Assembly (NCBI RefSeq): GCF_029537395.1
Contig: NZ_CP120677.1
Location: 2,256,566-2,320,565, forward strand
DNA: 64,000 nt
Origin: Tissierella sp. Yu-01
GTDB lineage: Bacteria > Bacillota > Clostridia > Tissierellales > Tissierellaceae
Direction of reading: 5' to 3'
Shown here one piece after another: positions 18,419-29,385 of this stretch (positions within the stretch are counted from its first letter, which is position 1; each line of letters starts with the position of its first letter). Position numbers and translations under genes: made by a program. A model generated the notes under the pieces. That model was given only the letters and a program-made list of their open reading frames with translations. It had not been told where the DNA came from and made no database searches.

Positions 18419-18473
18419 TATTGACAATTATCTATGTTTAGGAATACAATGGATATAGATGATTATCTATATA
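18419..18473 (+). promoter_or_regulatory. arsP promoter with ArsR2-like operator
   Basis: A -35 TTGACA (18421-18426), 18-base spacer and -10 TACAAT (18445-18450). The left arm ATTGACAATTATCTATGT is the same as in the arsR2 operator. The right arm is degenerate (ATAGATGATTATCTAT, 18456-18471). The shared element predicts co-regulation by ArsR2. Confidence 0.82.
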
Positions 18474-18527
18474 TGAATTTTTTTATAAAGATAGAAATTA
18501 ATATATAAATATTAAGGGGGGATTAAG

Positions 18528-19532
18528 ATGGGTTTGTTTTCATGGTTAAACGCTCAGTTGTTGAAAATGGAATGGCTTAGTAACCTAATAAAATTACTTG
18601 TGGAGAATGTCTTTGGATTAAGTATTGATTCAAGATTGGGAGGAAGTGTTCATTTTTTCATTTATGATGTAGTGAAAATATTTATTTTGCTATCAGTGTT
18701 GATATTTGGAATATCATACATCCAAAGTTTCTTCCCACCTGAAAGAACGAAAAAGATATTAGGAAGATTTAATGGGGTAACAGGTAGTATATTAGCAGCA
18801 CTTCTAGGAACTGTAACTCCATTTTGTTCGTGTTCATCAATACCATTATTTATTGGCTTTACAAGTGCGGGTTTACCCCTTGGGGTTACATTTTCATTCC
18901 TAATATCTTCACCACTTGTAGACTTAGCGTCTATAATTTTACTTGCAAGCATATTTAATTGGAAGATTGCAATAGGGTATGTTATAGTGGGTCTTCTTTT
19001 AGCAGTAGTAGGAGGTACAACTATAAGTAAGCTAAAGATGGAAGAGTATATTGAACCATTTGTGTTTAATAATAAAATAGCTGAGGTTGAGCAGGAAGAA
19101 TTAGACACAAGTGATAGGATAGATTTTGCTAAGGACCAAGTTTTAGATTTTATAAAGAAGGTTTGGATATATATTTTAATAGGTGTTGGAATCGGTGCAG
19201 CAATTCATAACTATATACCTGAATCCATCATAACAGCTATATTAGGTATGGATAAATGGTATTCGGTATTAATAGCTACTTTTGTAGGTATACCTATGTA
19301 TGGAGATATATTTGGTACTTTACCAATTGCGGAGGCTCTTATTGCAAAAGGGGTAGGATTAGGCACAGTACTATCCTTTATGATGGGAGTAACAGCACTT
19401 TCCCTACCATCAATTATTATGTTATCAAAAGTGATTAAGCCAAAGTTATTAGCAACATTTGTTGGTTTAGTTGCGTTAGGTATAACTATAATAGGTTATG
19501 CATTTAATGCATTTGGGTATTTATTTATTTAA
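18528..19532 (+). CDS. arsP: ArsP-family permease (organoarsenical efflux)
   Basis: A 334-residue membrane protein of the ArsP_1 permease family with about eight to nine helices. The hallmark TPFCSCSSIPLFIGFTSAGL is present at about 97-116, along with the second-half FVGIPMYGDI repeat. Characterised ArsP proteins export trivalent organoarsenicals such as methylarsenite. Position after arsM and under an ArsR2-like operator supports this role. A related subset moves Cu or Zn, so substrate is not proved. The start follows a GGGGGGAT site. Confidence 0.85.
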   Translation: MGLFSWLNAQLLKMEWLSNLIKLLVENVFGLSIDSRLGGSVHFFIYDVVKIFILLSVLIFGISYIQSFFPPERTKKILGRFNGVTGSILAALLGTVTPFCSCSSIPLFIGFTSAGLPLGVTFSFLISSPLVDLASIILLASIFNWKIAIGYVIVGLLLAVVGGTTISKLKMEEYIEPFVFNNKIAEVEQEELDTSDRIDFAKDQVLDFIKKVWIYILIGVGIGAAIHNYIPESIITAILGMDKWYSVLIATFVGIPMYGDIFGTLPIAEALIAKGVGLGTVLSFMMGVTALSLPSIIMLSKVIKPKLLATFVGLVALGITIIGYAFNAFGYLFI

Positions 19533-19548
19533 TTAGGAGAGGATTTTA

Positions 19549-19779
19549 ATGGTAATTAAAATTTTAGGGTCAGGTTGCGGTAGCTGTGTTAAGTTAATGG
19601 AAAATACCAAGGAAGCATTAAAAGAACTTGGTATTGAGGCAGATTTAGAAAAGGTAGAGGATTTTAGAGATATAATGAAATACGGAGTTATGTCTACGCC
19701 AGCATTGGTCATTGACGAAAAGGTTGTTTCAGCTGGGAAGGTTTTGAAGACAAAGGATATTGTAAAGCTATTAAAATAA
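19549..19779 (+). CDS. mini-thioredoxin (redox-active disulfide protein)
   Basis: A 76-residue thioredoxin-fold protein with the active site C10-G-S-C13 and the cis-proline segment MSTPALVIDE. These small thioredoxin-like proteins are often encoded next to ArsP-type permeases. Here it starts 16 bases after arsP with an AGGAGAGG site. A role in thiol exchange or in delivering the arsenical to the permease is inferred from context only. Confidence 0.88.
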   Translation: MVIKILGSGCGSCVKLMENTKEALKELGIEADLEKVEDFRDIMKYGVMSTPALVIDEKVVSAGKVLKTKDIVKLLK

Positions 19780-19793
19780 CGAGGTGAAGAATA

Positions 19794-20008
19794 GTGGATA
19801 ATAAAACTAAACTATATTTACTTACTGGTTTTTTAGGCGCAGGGAAGACAACTTTTCTTACCAATATTCTTAATTTATTATCTGACAGGAAAGTTGCGGT
19901 TATGATAATTCTGAGCTAGTTATTATATCTAATATTGGTCCACAGATAATCAGACCAATATTTAGTGCATGGAAACAGGTTGTAGGTAAGGAAATGAAAT
20001 TAAGATAA
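19794..20008 (+). pseudogene. decayed CobW/G3E-family GTPase
   Basis: A GAGGTGA site and GTG start lead into LYLLTGFLGAGKTTFLTNIL, the P-loop and N-terminus of the CobW/G3E metallochaperone family (normally about 300 or more residues). The frame stops at TAG 19917-19919 after 41 codons, just after the strand that follows the P-loop. A different frame stays open for about 30 codons to 20008 but has no CobW signature I recognise. It is the last member of the arsP unit and has probably lost most of its body by deletion. Confidence 0.7.
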
Positions 20009-20037
20009 AACCAGGGGTTAGATCCTGGTTTATTTGT
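20007..20037 (+). terminator. terminator at the end of the arsP unit
   Basis: Arms AAACCAGG / CCTGGTTT around a loop of about nine bases, followed by a short T-rich tract. It closes the arsenic island. Confidence 0.75.
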
Positions 20038-20124
20038 TTCATAGAATTGTAGTATTGATAAATAAGGAGTTTATTCTATAATAAGATTGTTAATTAAATA
20101 ACTAAATATTTTAAATATTTTATG

Positions 20125-20153
20125 TTTACATTATTTTAATTACATGGTACAAT
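20125..20153 (+). promoter_or_regulatory. promoter of the glp block
   Basis: A -35 TTTACA (20125-20130), 17-base spacer and -10 TACAAT (20148-20153). Transcription would begin near 20160, about 110 bases before the first start codon, leaving room for the leader terminator. Confidence 0.7.
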
Positions 20154-20198
20154 ATGGACAGAATTTGCAAATTGAATATTTGGTTAGAGAAAAATGAG

Positions 20199-20247
20199 AA
20201 CCACAATTATACTTTCGAGAGAAGGTATAATTGTGGTTTGTTTTTTT
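20199..20247 (+). promoter_or_regulatory. leader terminator, likely GlpP antitermination site
   Basis: Perfect 14-base arms AACCACAATTATAC (20199-20212) / GTATAATTGTGGTT (20225-20238), followed by G and seven T, between the promoter and the ATG at 20271. Bacillus GlpP with glycerol-3-phosphate prevents termination at just such a hairpin in the glpD leader, and a glpP gene lies 3.2 kb downstream. The specific GlpP contact is inferred. Confidence 0.75.
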
Positions 20248-20270
20248 CAATAAAAAGGAGGAAAAATACT

Positions 20271-21701
20271 ATGTATGATGTTGTCATCATAGGCGCTGGA
20301 ATTACTGGAGGATTCATAGCTAGAGAATTATCCAGGTATGGTTTAAATGTTATTATCTTAGAAAAGGATAATGATATTGCAAATGGAACAACAAAAGCCA
20401 ATAGTGCCATAGTACATGCTGGTTATGATGCTAAACCACATTCAATGAAAGCAAAACTTAATGTAGAAGGCAATAAAATGTTTGATTACATATGTGAGGA
20501 ATTAGATGTTCCCTTCAAAAGAATTGGATCTCATGTAATTGCTTTTAGTAATGAGGAAATGGTTATCATAAATGAATTATATGAAAAAGGAATAATCAAT
20601 AAAGTACCTGGATTAAGAATCATAGATAAAGTTGAATTGTTGCAAAAAGAACCAAATATAAATGAAAATGTTCTAGGAGCATTATATGCACCTACTGCTG
20701 GGATAGTTGGTCCATGGGAATTAGCCATTGCACTTATGGAAAATGCTATGGAAAACGGAGTAGAGTTAATGTTAAATAGTGAAGTAATCAACATAGATAA
20801 GTTAGAGAGTGGTTATAAGGTATATACGAAAGATAATGAAATTAAGACAAGGTATATAGTTAATTGTGCTGGAGTACACGCGGATGAAATTCATAATATG
20901 GTTGCAGCACCAAAATTCACTATTACACCGAGAAGAGGACAATATTTCCTACTGGATAAAAAAGCAGGGAACATAGTAAACACCGTTGTTTTTCAATGTC
21001 CGACCAAGATTAGTAAAGGAGTCGTAGTACTACCAACAGTTCATGGCAATCTTCTTGTTGGACCAGATGCAGAAGATATAGAGGATAAGAGAAATACTGA
21101 GACCAGTGATGAAAGACTTAATTATGTTAAATCAGCTTCAATGAGGACATCTAATAAAATACCTTTTAATAAGGTTATTACATCATTTGCAGGTTCAAGG
21201 GCATCATCGGATACAGGTGATTTTATAATAAAAGAAGCAGAGGATGCTAAAGGATTCATCGATGTAGCCGGCATTGAGTCCCCTGGGCTCTCAGCATCTC
21301 CTGCCATTGGGAAATATGTTGTAGAGTTAATAAAAGAAATTCATGGGAATCTTAAGGAAAATAGTAAATTTAATTCCACTAGGAAAAGAATTATACATTT
21401 TATGGAGTTAAGTGAAGAAGAAAAACATGAAATTATCAAAAGAGATCCTAGATACGGTAGAATCATCTGTAGGTGTGAAAATATTACAGAAGGTGAAATA
21501 GTTGATGCAATACACAGAAATGCAGGTGCAAGAACAGTTGACGGAGTTAAGAGAAGAGTAAGACCTGGAAGTGGGCGATGCCAAGGTGGTTTTTGCCAAC
21601 CTAGAGTTATTGAGATTTTAGCTAGGGAGTTAAATAAAGATATTACTGAAATAGTTAAGGATGGCCTAAATTCAAATATAGCCATAGGAAAAACAAAATA
21701 A
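20271..21701 (+). CDS. GlpA-like FAD-dependent glycerol-3-phosphate dehydrogenase
   Basis: A 476-residue FAD oxidoreductase. It has the dinucleotide fold VVIIGAGITGG at the N-terminus, the DAO catalytic region, and a C-terminal Bfd-like [2Fe-2S] domain (CRCENITE...GSGRCQGGFC). Fused Fe-S tails of this kind occur in anaerobic, clostridial glycerol-3-phosphate dehydrogenases. I chose ATG 20271, which follows AAAAGGAGG; the longer frame would start inside the leader. With the next two genes it forms the usual three-gene set, and glpF/glpK nearby point to glycerol-3-phosphate oxidation to dihydroxyacetone phosphate. Confidence 0.85.
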   Translation: MYDVVIIGAGITGGFIARELSRYGLNVIILEKDNDIANGTTKANSAIVHAGYDAKPHSMKAKLNVEGNKMFDYICEELDVPFKRIGSHVIAFSNEEMVIINELYEKGIINKVPGLRIIDKVELLQKEPNINENVLGALYAPTAGIVGPWELAIALMENAMENGVELMLNSEVINIDKLESGYKVYTKDNEIKTRYIVNCAGVHADEIHNMVAAPKFTITPRRGQYFLLDKKAGNIVNTVVFQCPTKISKGVVVLPTVHGNLLVGPDAEDIEDKRNTETSDERLNYVKSASMRTSNKIPFNKVITSFAGSRASSDTGDFIIKEAEDAKGFIDVAGIESPGLSASPAIGKYVVELIKEIHGNLKENSKFNSTRKRIIHFMELSEEEKHEIIKRDPRYGRIICRCENITEGEIVDAIHRNAGARTVDGVKRRVRPGSGRCQGGFCQPRVIEILARELNKDITEIVKDGLNSNIAIGKTK

Positions 21702-21758
21702 GGTATCTAAGTTAATATCTATGGTGTTTTTTCAATAAGAAAAGTAGGAGATGATTCT

Positions 21759-23021
21759 ATGCTGAGTTACGATATAGTAGTTATTGGAGGAGGCCCAGCA
21801 GGTTTAGCAGCTGCTATTGAAGCTAAAAAGAATGGAGTAAACAATATATTAGTTATTGAACGTGATAGGGAATTAGGAGGTATATTACAACAATGCATAC
21901 ACAATGGGTTTGGACTACATATATTTAAAGAAGAATTAACAGGACCTGAATATGCAGAGAGATTCATAAAAGAACTATGTGAAATGGGTATAGAATTTAA
22001 ATTAGATACAATGGTTTTAGACATAACGAAAGATAAGATTGTAACCGCTATAAATACAGTAGATGGATTAATAAATATACAAGCTAAGGCTATAATTTTG
22101 GCCATGGGGTGTCGAGAGAGAACTAGAGGTGCCTTAAGTATCGCTGGAACACGACCAGTAGGAATCTATAATGCAGGATTAGCTCAGCGCCTTATAAATA
22201 TGGAAGGCTATATGGTAGGTAAAAAAGTAATAATATTAGGTTCAGGGGATATAGGTCTTATAATGGCTCGAAGACTAGTGTTAGAAGGAGCCGAAGTCAT
22301 AGGAGTACTAGCTAGAGGTAGTTATGCAGCTGGATTAGGAAGAAATGTTGTACAATGCTTAGAGGACTATAATATACCTTTAATGCTAAGACACAATATC
22401 GTTAAAATTAATGGAAAAGATAGGGTTGAAAGTGTAGTAGTAGTGAAAACAGATGAAAATAAGAACCCTATACCTGGAACGGAAGAAATATATGAATGTG
22501 ATACAGTTCTATTATCAGTTGGTTTAATTCCGGAAAATGAACTATCTGCTAATCTAGGAATACGACTAGATAGAAATACTGGTGGGCCTATTGTTAATGA
22601 ATCAATGGAAACAAATACTGAAGGAATATTTGCTTGTGGAAATGTATTGCATGTTCATGATGTAGTGGATTATGTAACCCAAGAAAGCCAAAGAGCAGGT
22701 AGGGCAGCAGCAAGATATGTTAAAAATGAGTTTGTAACTAACAGCGAATATATAAAAACAAAACCTGGAAATGGCGTAAAATACATAGTGCCTCAAATAG
22801 TACAAATTGATAATTTAAAAGGACCAATAGAATTTTTCATGAGAGTTAGGGATGTTTACAATGACTCAAGAATTATAGTTAAACTTGACGATATAAAAAT
22901 AAGAGAATTAAAAAGACAACACATGATTCCTAGTGAAATGGAAAGATTGGTGATAGATTCTAGATTACTAAAAGAAGGATCTATAATGACAGTAGAAATA
23001 TGTAGTGGAGGTGAATTATAG
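21759..23021 (+). CDS. FAD/NAD-binding oxidoreductase partner of the GlpA-like enzyme
   Basis: A 420-residue pyridine nucleotide-disulfide oxidoreductase-like protein. It has the FAD fold VVIGGGPAGLAAAIEA, a second nucleotide fold VIILGSGDIGL and the C-terminal FAD motif TEGIFACGN. The redox CxxC of the classic disulfide reductases is absent; GCRERTRGA follows the first sheet instead. This type is consistently next to GlpA-like and DUF1667 genes. It probably passes electrons from glycerol-3-phosphate to NAD or another carrier. Confidence 0.8.
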   Translation: MLSYDIVVIGGGPAGLAAAIEAKKNGVNNILVIERDRELGGILQQCIHNGFGLHIFKEELTGPEYAERFIKELCEMGIEFKLDTMVLDITKDKIVTAINTVDGLINIQAKAIILAMGCRERTRGALSIAGTRPVGIYNAGLAQRLINMEGYMVGKKVIILGSGDIGLIMARRLVLEGAEVIGVLARGSYAAGLGRNVVQCLEDYNIPLMLRHNIVKINGKDRVESVVVVKTDENKNPIPGTEEIYECDTVLLSVGLIPENELSANLGIRLDRNTGGPIVNESMETNTEGIFACGNVLHVHDVVDYVTQESQRAGRAAARYVKNEFVTNSEYIKTKPGNGVKYIVPQIVQIDNLKGPIEFFMRVRDVYNDSRIIVKLDDIKIRELKRQHMIPSEMERLVIDSRLLKEGSIMTVEICSGGEL

Positions 23022-23386
23022 TGGAAAAAAAAGAAATGGTCTGTATAGTTTGTCCTATTGGATGTCATTTAGAAATAATAGTAGACGCTAAAAGTGAAAC
23101 AGGTTATACTGTTAGTGGTTCTCAATGTGATAGAGGCAAGACCTATGGAATAAAGGAACTATCTAATCCAACAAGGCTTGTAACTTCCACTGTAAAAATT
23201 ATAGGTGGAAATCTACCAAGGCTTCCAGTAAGGACGGATAAGGAGATACCAAAGGATAAAATCTTTGAATGTATGAAGATTATAAATGTATCAGAAATAC
23301 AAGCACCAGTAGAAATGGGACAGATTATAGTTGAAAATATTTTAGGCACAAATTCCAATTTAGTTGCTTCTAGAAGTTTACATTAG
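23021..23386 (+). CDS. DUF1667 protein
   Basis: A 121-residue protein with cysteines in CIVCPIGC (about 8-15) and SQCDRG (about 35), consistent with a small Fe-S or zinc site. DUF1667 proteins accompany the GlpA-like and FAD/NAD oxidoreductase pair and may be the third subunit. The GTG start overlaps the preceding stop (TAGTG), so translation is coupled. Confidence 0.85.
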   Translation: MEKKEMVCIVCPIGCHLEIIVDAKSETGYTVSGSQCDRGKTYGIKELSNPTRLVTSTVKIIGGNLPRLPVRTDKEIPKDKIFECMKIINVSEIQAPVEMGQIIVENILGTNSNLVASRSLH

Positions 23387-23496
23387 GGGAAAATTAATAT
23401 TTAATTAACGGTTTAAGATATAATAAAAATTTTGTAACATATATAATTAGTGGGACAAGTTAATACCTATTAGATTAATTTGGAAGGGGTGTTTAT

Positions 23497-24063
23497 ATGA
23501 CTAGAAATTTTTTTACTGAGATAAATGATAATCCAATTATTGCAGCAATCAATGATTTAGAAAAAATTGAAGATGTGATTAAATCACCCTGTAAAATTGT
23601 ATTCCTATTAATGGGGGATATCTTAAATATTGGAGAAACAATCAAGTTACTTAGAAAAAATGATAAGTTAGTTTTCGTTCATATTGATTTAATAGGTGGA
23701 TTTTCAAAGGATATTACAGCATTAAAGTACATAAATAATACATTTAAACCAGACGGAATAATAACGACAAAAAGCAATCTCATAAAAGCGGCAAAAGAAT
23801 TAAGGATTTTTACTATTCAAAGATTATTTCTACTTGATTCTTTATCGTTAGTCTCTGGTATTAATTCGGTTAAATGTATTAGACCAGATGCCATTGAAGT
23901 ACTACCGGGAATAATGTCCAATATCATAAGAGAAATAAAAGAGGAGACACAAATTCCAGTAGTGGCGGGAGGGCTAATAAGGTATAAAGTAGATGTAATA
24001 GAAAGTCTTAATGCAGGAGCAGTAGGTATATCAACAAGCCGGGAAGAAGTTTGGTATATGTAA
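23497..24063 (+). CDS. glpP: glycerol-3-phosphate-responsive antiterminator GlpP
   Basis: A 188-residue TIM-barrel-like RNA-binding regulator. It carries the family segments HIDLIGGFSKD, PDGIITTK, IEVLPGIM and PVVAGGLI. With glycerol-3-phosphate bound, GlpP lets RNA polymerase read through leader terminators of glp genes. The likely target is the hairpin at 20199-20247. A TATAAT at 23419-23424 suggests its own promoter. GGAAGGGGTG precedes the ATG. Confidence 0.93.
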   Translation: MTRNFFTEINDNPIIAAINDLEKIEDVIKSPCKIVFLLMGDILNIGETIKLLRKNDKLVFVHIDLIGGFSKDITALKYINNTFKPDGIITTKSNLIKAAKELRIFTIQRLFLLDSLSLVSGINSVKCIRPDAIEVLPGIMSNIIREIKEETQIPVVAGGLIRYKVDVIESLNAGAVGISTSREEVWYM

Positions 24064-24132
24064 TAGTAAAGGAGTGGAGTTCTAAAGAGAGAGGTTTTGT
24101 TATGCACACTAAATTTATAAGGGGGAGTTAAA

Positions 24133-24861
24133 ATGTCAAATATGGCAATGTATAGTGCAGAGTTTTTAGGAACATTAATATTAATTCTATTTGGTGGCGG
24201 AGTAGTTGCAAACGTTTCTTTAAATAAGTCTAAGGCTAATGGAGGTGGATGGATTGTTGTTACTGCAGCATGGGGTTTTGGAGTAGCAATAGCTGCTTAT
24301 ACTACTGGATGGATAAGTGGAGCTCATCTTAATCCGGCTTTAACTATTGGACTCGCATCAATAGGAGATATTTCATGGGCACTTGTACCTGGTTATATAG
24401 TATCTCAAATGTTAGGCGCAATGGCTGGTGCAACATTAGTATTCTTAGCTTTTAAAGATCACTTTGATCAAACTGATGATGGCGATACAAAGTTGGGAAT
24501 TTTCTCTACTATTCCTGCCATTAGAAATACAGTTTCTAACCTTATTACAGAAATAATAGGTACTGCAATATTAGTTCTAGGTATATTAGGAATAAATAAT
24601 AATAACAACGGTGTAGGACCTTTAAGTGCACTCTTAGCAGGTATTTTAGTATGGGCAATAGGATTAAGTTTAGGTGGACCAACTGGATATGCTATCAACC
24701 CAGCTAGAGATCTTGGACCAAGAATTGCTCACGCTTTATTGCCTATTAAGGGAAAAAGAGATGGTGATTGGGGCTATGCTTGGATTCCAGTAGTAGGACC
24801 TATAATAGGTGGGCTATTAGGTGCCTTTATATACAGATTATTTTCAAGTATGTGGATTTAG
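24133..24861 (+). CDS. glpF: glycerol uptake facilitator
   Basis: A 242-residue aquaglyceroporin of the MIP family with six helices. It has the two pore half-helices, LNPALTIG (about 66) and INPARDLGPR (about 190); the aspartate after the second NPAR is typical of glycerol-conducting rather than water-selective members. AAGGGGGAG precedes the ATG. It lies 43 bases before glpK, the common order. Confidence 0.95.
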   Translation: MSNMAMYSAEFLGTLILILFGGGVVANVSLNKSKANGGGWIVVTAAWGFGVAIAAYTTGWISGAHLNPALTIGLASIGDISWALVPGYIVSQMLGAMAGATLVFLAFKDHFDQTDDGDTKLGIFSTIPAIRNTVSNLITEIIGTAILVLGILGINNNNNGVGPLSALLAGILVWAIGLSLGGPTGYAINPARDLGPRIAHALLPIKGKRDGDWGYAWIPVVGPIIGGLLGAFIYRLFSSMWI

Positions 24862-24883
24862 ATTAATTTAATATACTATATAA

Positions 24884-26404
<1,521 letters not shown>

Positions 26405-26417
26405 TAGATTGATTCTG

Positions 26418-26460
26418 TTTAAACTCTCGTCTCTTTAAATGGAGATGAGAGTTTTTTTGT
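26418..26460 (+). terminator. terminator of the glp block
   Basis: Arms AAACTCTCGTCTC / GAGATGAGAGTTT around a short loop, followed by a T-run. No promoter is obvious between it and the next gene. Confidence 0.85.
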
Positions 26461-26522
26461 AGAATAAAAAGACTCTCCTTTTGACATGATAATTTTAACA
26501 ACTATTGAAGGGAGATTTTTTT

Positions 26523-27350
26523 ATGGGAAATAAATTATCTGAAATGTTATCAACACTTACTAGAACCACTGAGGCAATAACCGATGACATTGAGCTACTT
26601 AAATTTACAATAGTCAATGCAGTAATGGTTGATATATCAAGGGATAAGAAATGGGTTTTAGTCGATACAGGCTTAGAAAACTCAGCGGACTTCATTATAA
26701 ATGCTGTTAAACAAAGATATGGTGATGATATTGCTCCAGAGGGTATAGTGCTTACCCATGGCCATTTTGATCATGTTGGTTCGGTTATTACTTTGGCAAA
26801 ACATTGGAATGTACCTGTATTTATACACAGTCTGGAAGTGCCTTATGTAACTGGGAAAAAGGATTATCCCCTTGCAGATTCAACAGTTGATGAAGGAATG
26901 ATTGCGAAACTGTCTCCAACATTTCCTCATACAAGTATAGATATAAGTTTTTATATAAATGAACTACCTAAAGATGGCACCATCCCATGTATGCCAGGTT
27001 GGAGATGGATATTTACTCCTGGACATTCAGTAGGGCATATATCTTTATTTAGAAATACTGATAGGGTATTAATAGTAGGAGATGCTTTTACAACTGTAAA
27101 ACAGGAATCAATGATTTCAGTAGTAAATCAGTCAACAATGGTTAGTGGACCGCCTAAGTACTTGACCACTGATTGGAAAAAGGCTAAGGAATCAGTTGTT
27201 AAGTTAATGAGTTTAAAGCCGTCCCTTGCAATATTCAGCCATGGTAACCCATTAAGGGGTCAGGATCTTACTGATCACATGGAGGATTTGATAAATAATT
27301 TCGATATAATAGCAAAACCTGAACAGGGTAAATTTGTTGAGAAAGAATAA
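26523..27350 (+). CDS. metallo-beta-lactamase-fold hydrolase
   Basis: A 275-residue MBL-fold protein with the metal motif THGHFDH (about 79-85), FTPGHSVGH, GDAFTT and a late SHGNP histidine. The family includes glyoxalase II-like and other thioester or phosphodiester hydrolases, and no substrate can be assigned. The ATG at 26523 follows GAAGGGAG. A few lines away from glpK, but separated from it by a terminator. Confidence 0.75.
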   Translation: MGNKLSEMLSTLTRTTEAITDDIELLKFTIVNAVMVDISRDKKWVLVDTGLENSADFIINAVKQRYGDDIAPEGIVLTHGHFDHVGSVITLAKHWNVPVFIHSLEVPYVTGKKDYPLADSTVDEGMIAKLSPTFPHTSIDISFYINELPKDGTIPCMPGWRWIFTPGHSVGHISLFRNTDRVLIVGDAFTTVKQESMISVVNQSTMVSGPPKYLTTDWKKAKESVVKLMSLKPSLAIFSHGNPLRGQDLTDHMEDLINNFDIIAKPEQGKFVEKE

Positions 27351-27355
27351 AATAC

Positions 27356-27383
27356 TTGACTTTAACAATAATTATGGTATAAT
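27356..27383 (+). promoter_or_regulatory. promoter of the serS T-box leader
   Basis: TTGACT (27356-27361), 16-base spacer, TATAAT (27378-27383), beginning right after the MBL gene. Confidence 0.8.
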
Positions 27384-27394
27384 AAATGCTAATT

Positions 27395-27666
27395 AAATAT
27401 TTTTAGCTAAGTAAGGAAGCAGTAAATAATTAAGCTTTTAAGAGAGTCAGTGGTTGGTGTGAACTGATAAGACTTGTTATTGAATCCGTCCTAATGACCT
27501 AACCCAACAGATATAGTTTCCAAAATTTTTAATTTTGTTAAATTATACTGGAAGGGTAGGAAGATGCGAGTGCTATAAATGTTCGAGTGAGCCTTTTTAG
27601 GCTAACTAGGGTGGCAACGCGGGTTAACTCTCGTCCCTTGATATCAAGGGATGGGAGTTTTTTTAT
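27395..27666 (+). ncRNA. T-box riboswitch (serine)
   Basis: The leader holds a stem I region (27410-27500), the T-box proper AGGGTGGCAACGCGGG (27608-27623), and a terminator CTCTCGTCCCTTGAT / AAGGGATGGGAG with a T-run (27627-27666). Uncharged tRNA binding would favour the antiterminator. The specifier is probably the TCC in GAATCCG near 27484, a serine codon, which suits serS downstream. The specifier position is by eye. Confidence 0.93.
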
Positions 27667-27676
27667 TACCTAACCC

Positions 27677-27879
27677 GATTATGATAATAGAAATCCGTTT
27701 ACGGTTTCGGACTTGAAGAATTCTAAAGCTCATTTCGATAAAAAATCCTACAGCTCTCAATTCTCTTAAGAGCCAGACTTTCGGGTCATGAGCAGCTGCT
27801 TAACGAATTTTTCATCTAACATTCACTAAGAACTCAATCAAGTTCTGCAAATGTGCACTATATTTCTATTACCATAATC
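27677..27879. repeat. 203-bp imperfect palindromic element between T-box and serS
   Basis: The ends GATTATGATAATAGAAAT (27677-27694) and ATTTCTATTACCATAATC (27862-27879) are inverted repeats with one mismatch. Further pairings continue inwards (for example around ACTTGA / TCAAGT and AATCCTACAGCTCTC / GCAGCTG-GAGC), so the whole element could fold into one long interrupted hairpin. It carries no ORF and lies inside the serS leader transcript, after the T-box terminator. Confidence 0.7.
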
Positions 27880-27931
27880 CTGTGAAGCCCAAGAATATGT
27901 CTTAATAATTGTGAAATGTGAATTTTAATAG

Positions 27932-29212
<1,281 letters not shown>

Positions 29213-29228
29213 TCAGATAATTAAACTA

Positions 29229-29262
29229 ATAGCCAACAGAAAATTCTGTTGGCTAAATATTT
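29229..29262 (+). terminator. terminator after serS
   Basis: Arms TAGCCAACAGAA / TTCTGTTGGCTA followed by a T-rich tract. Confidence 0.8.
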
Positions 29263-29385
29263 CGACAGGTTATGACAGACTCTTATGTTATTATATATTA
29301 TAATAACATAAGGTATCCCAAATCTTTAATTAATTGCATCATATGGTGGGTATCAAAATTAATTAAGTTTAGGAGGATGATTATC

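Noticed and set aside
20154-20270. longer start for the GlpA-like protein
   Set aside because: The extra residues would come from the leader terminator region; ATG 20271 follows AAAAGGAGG.
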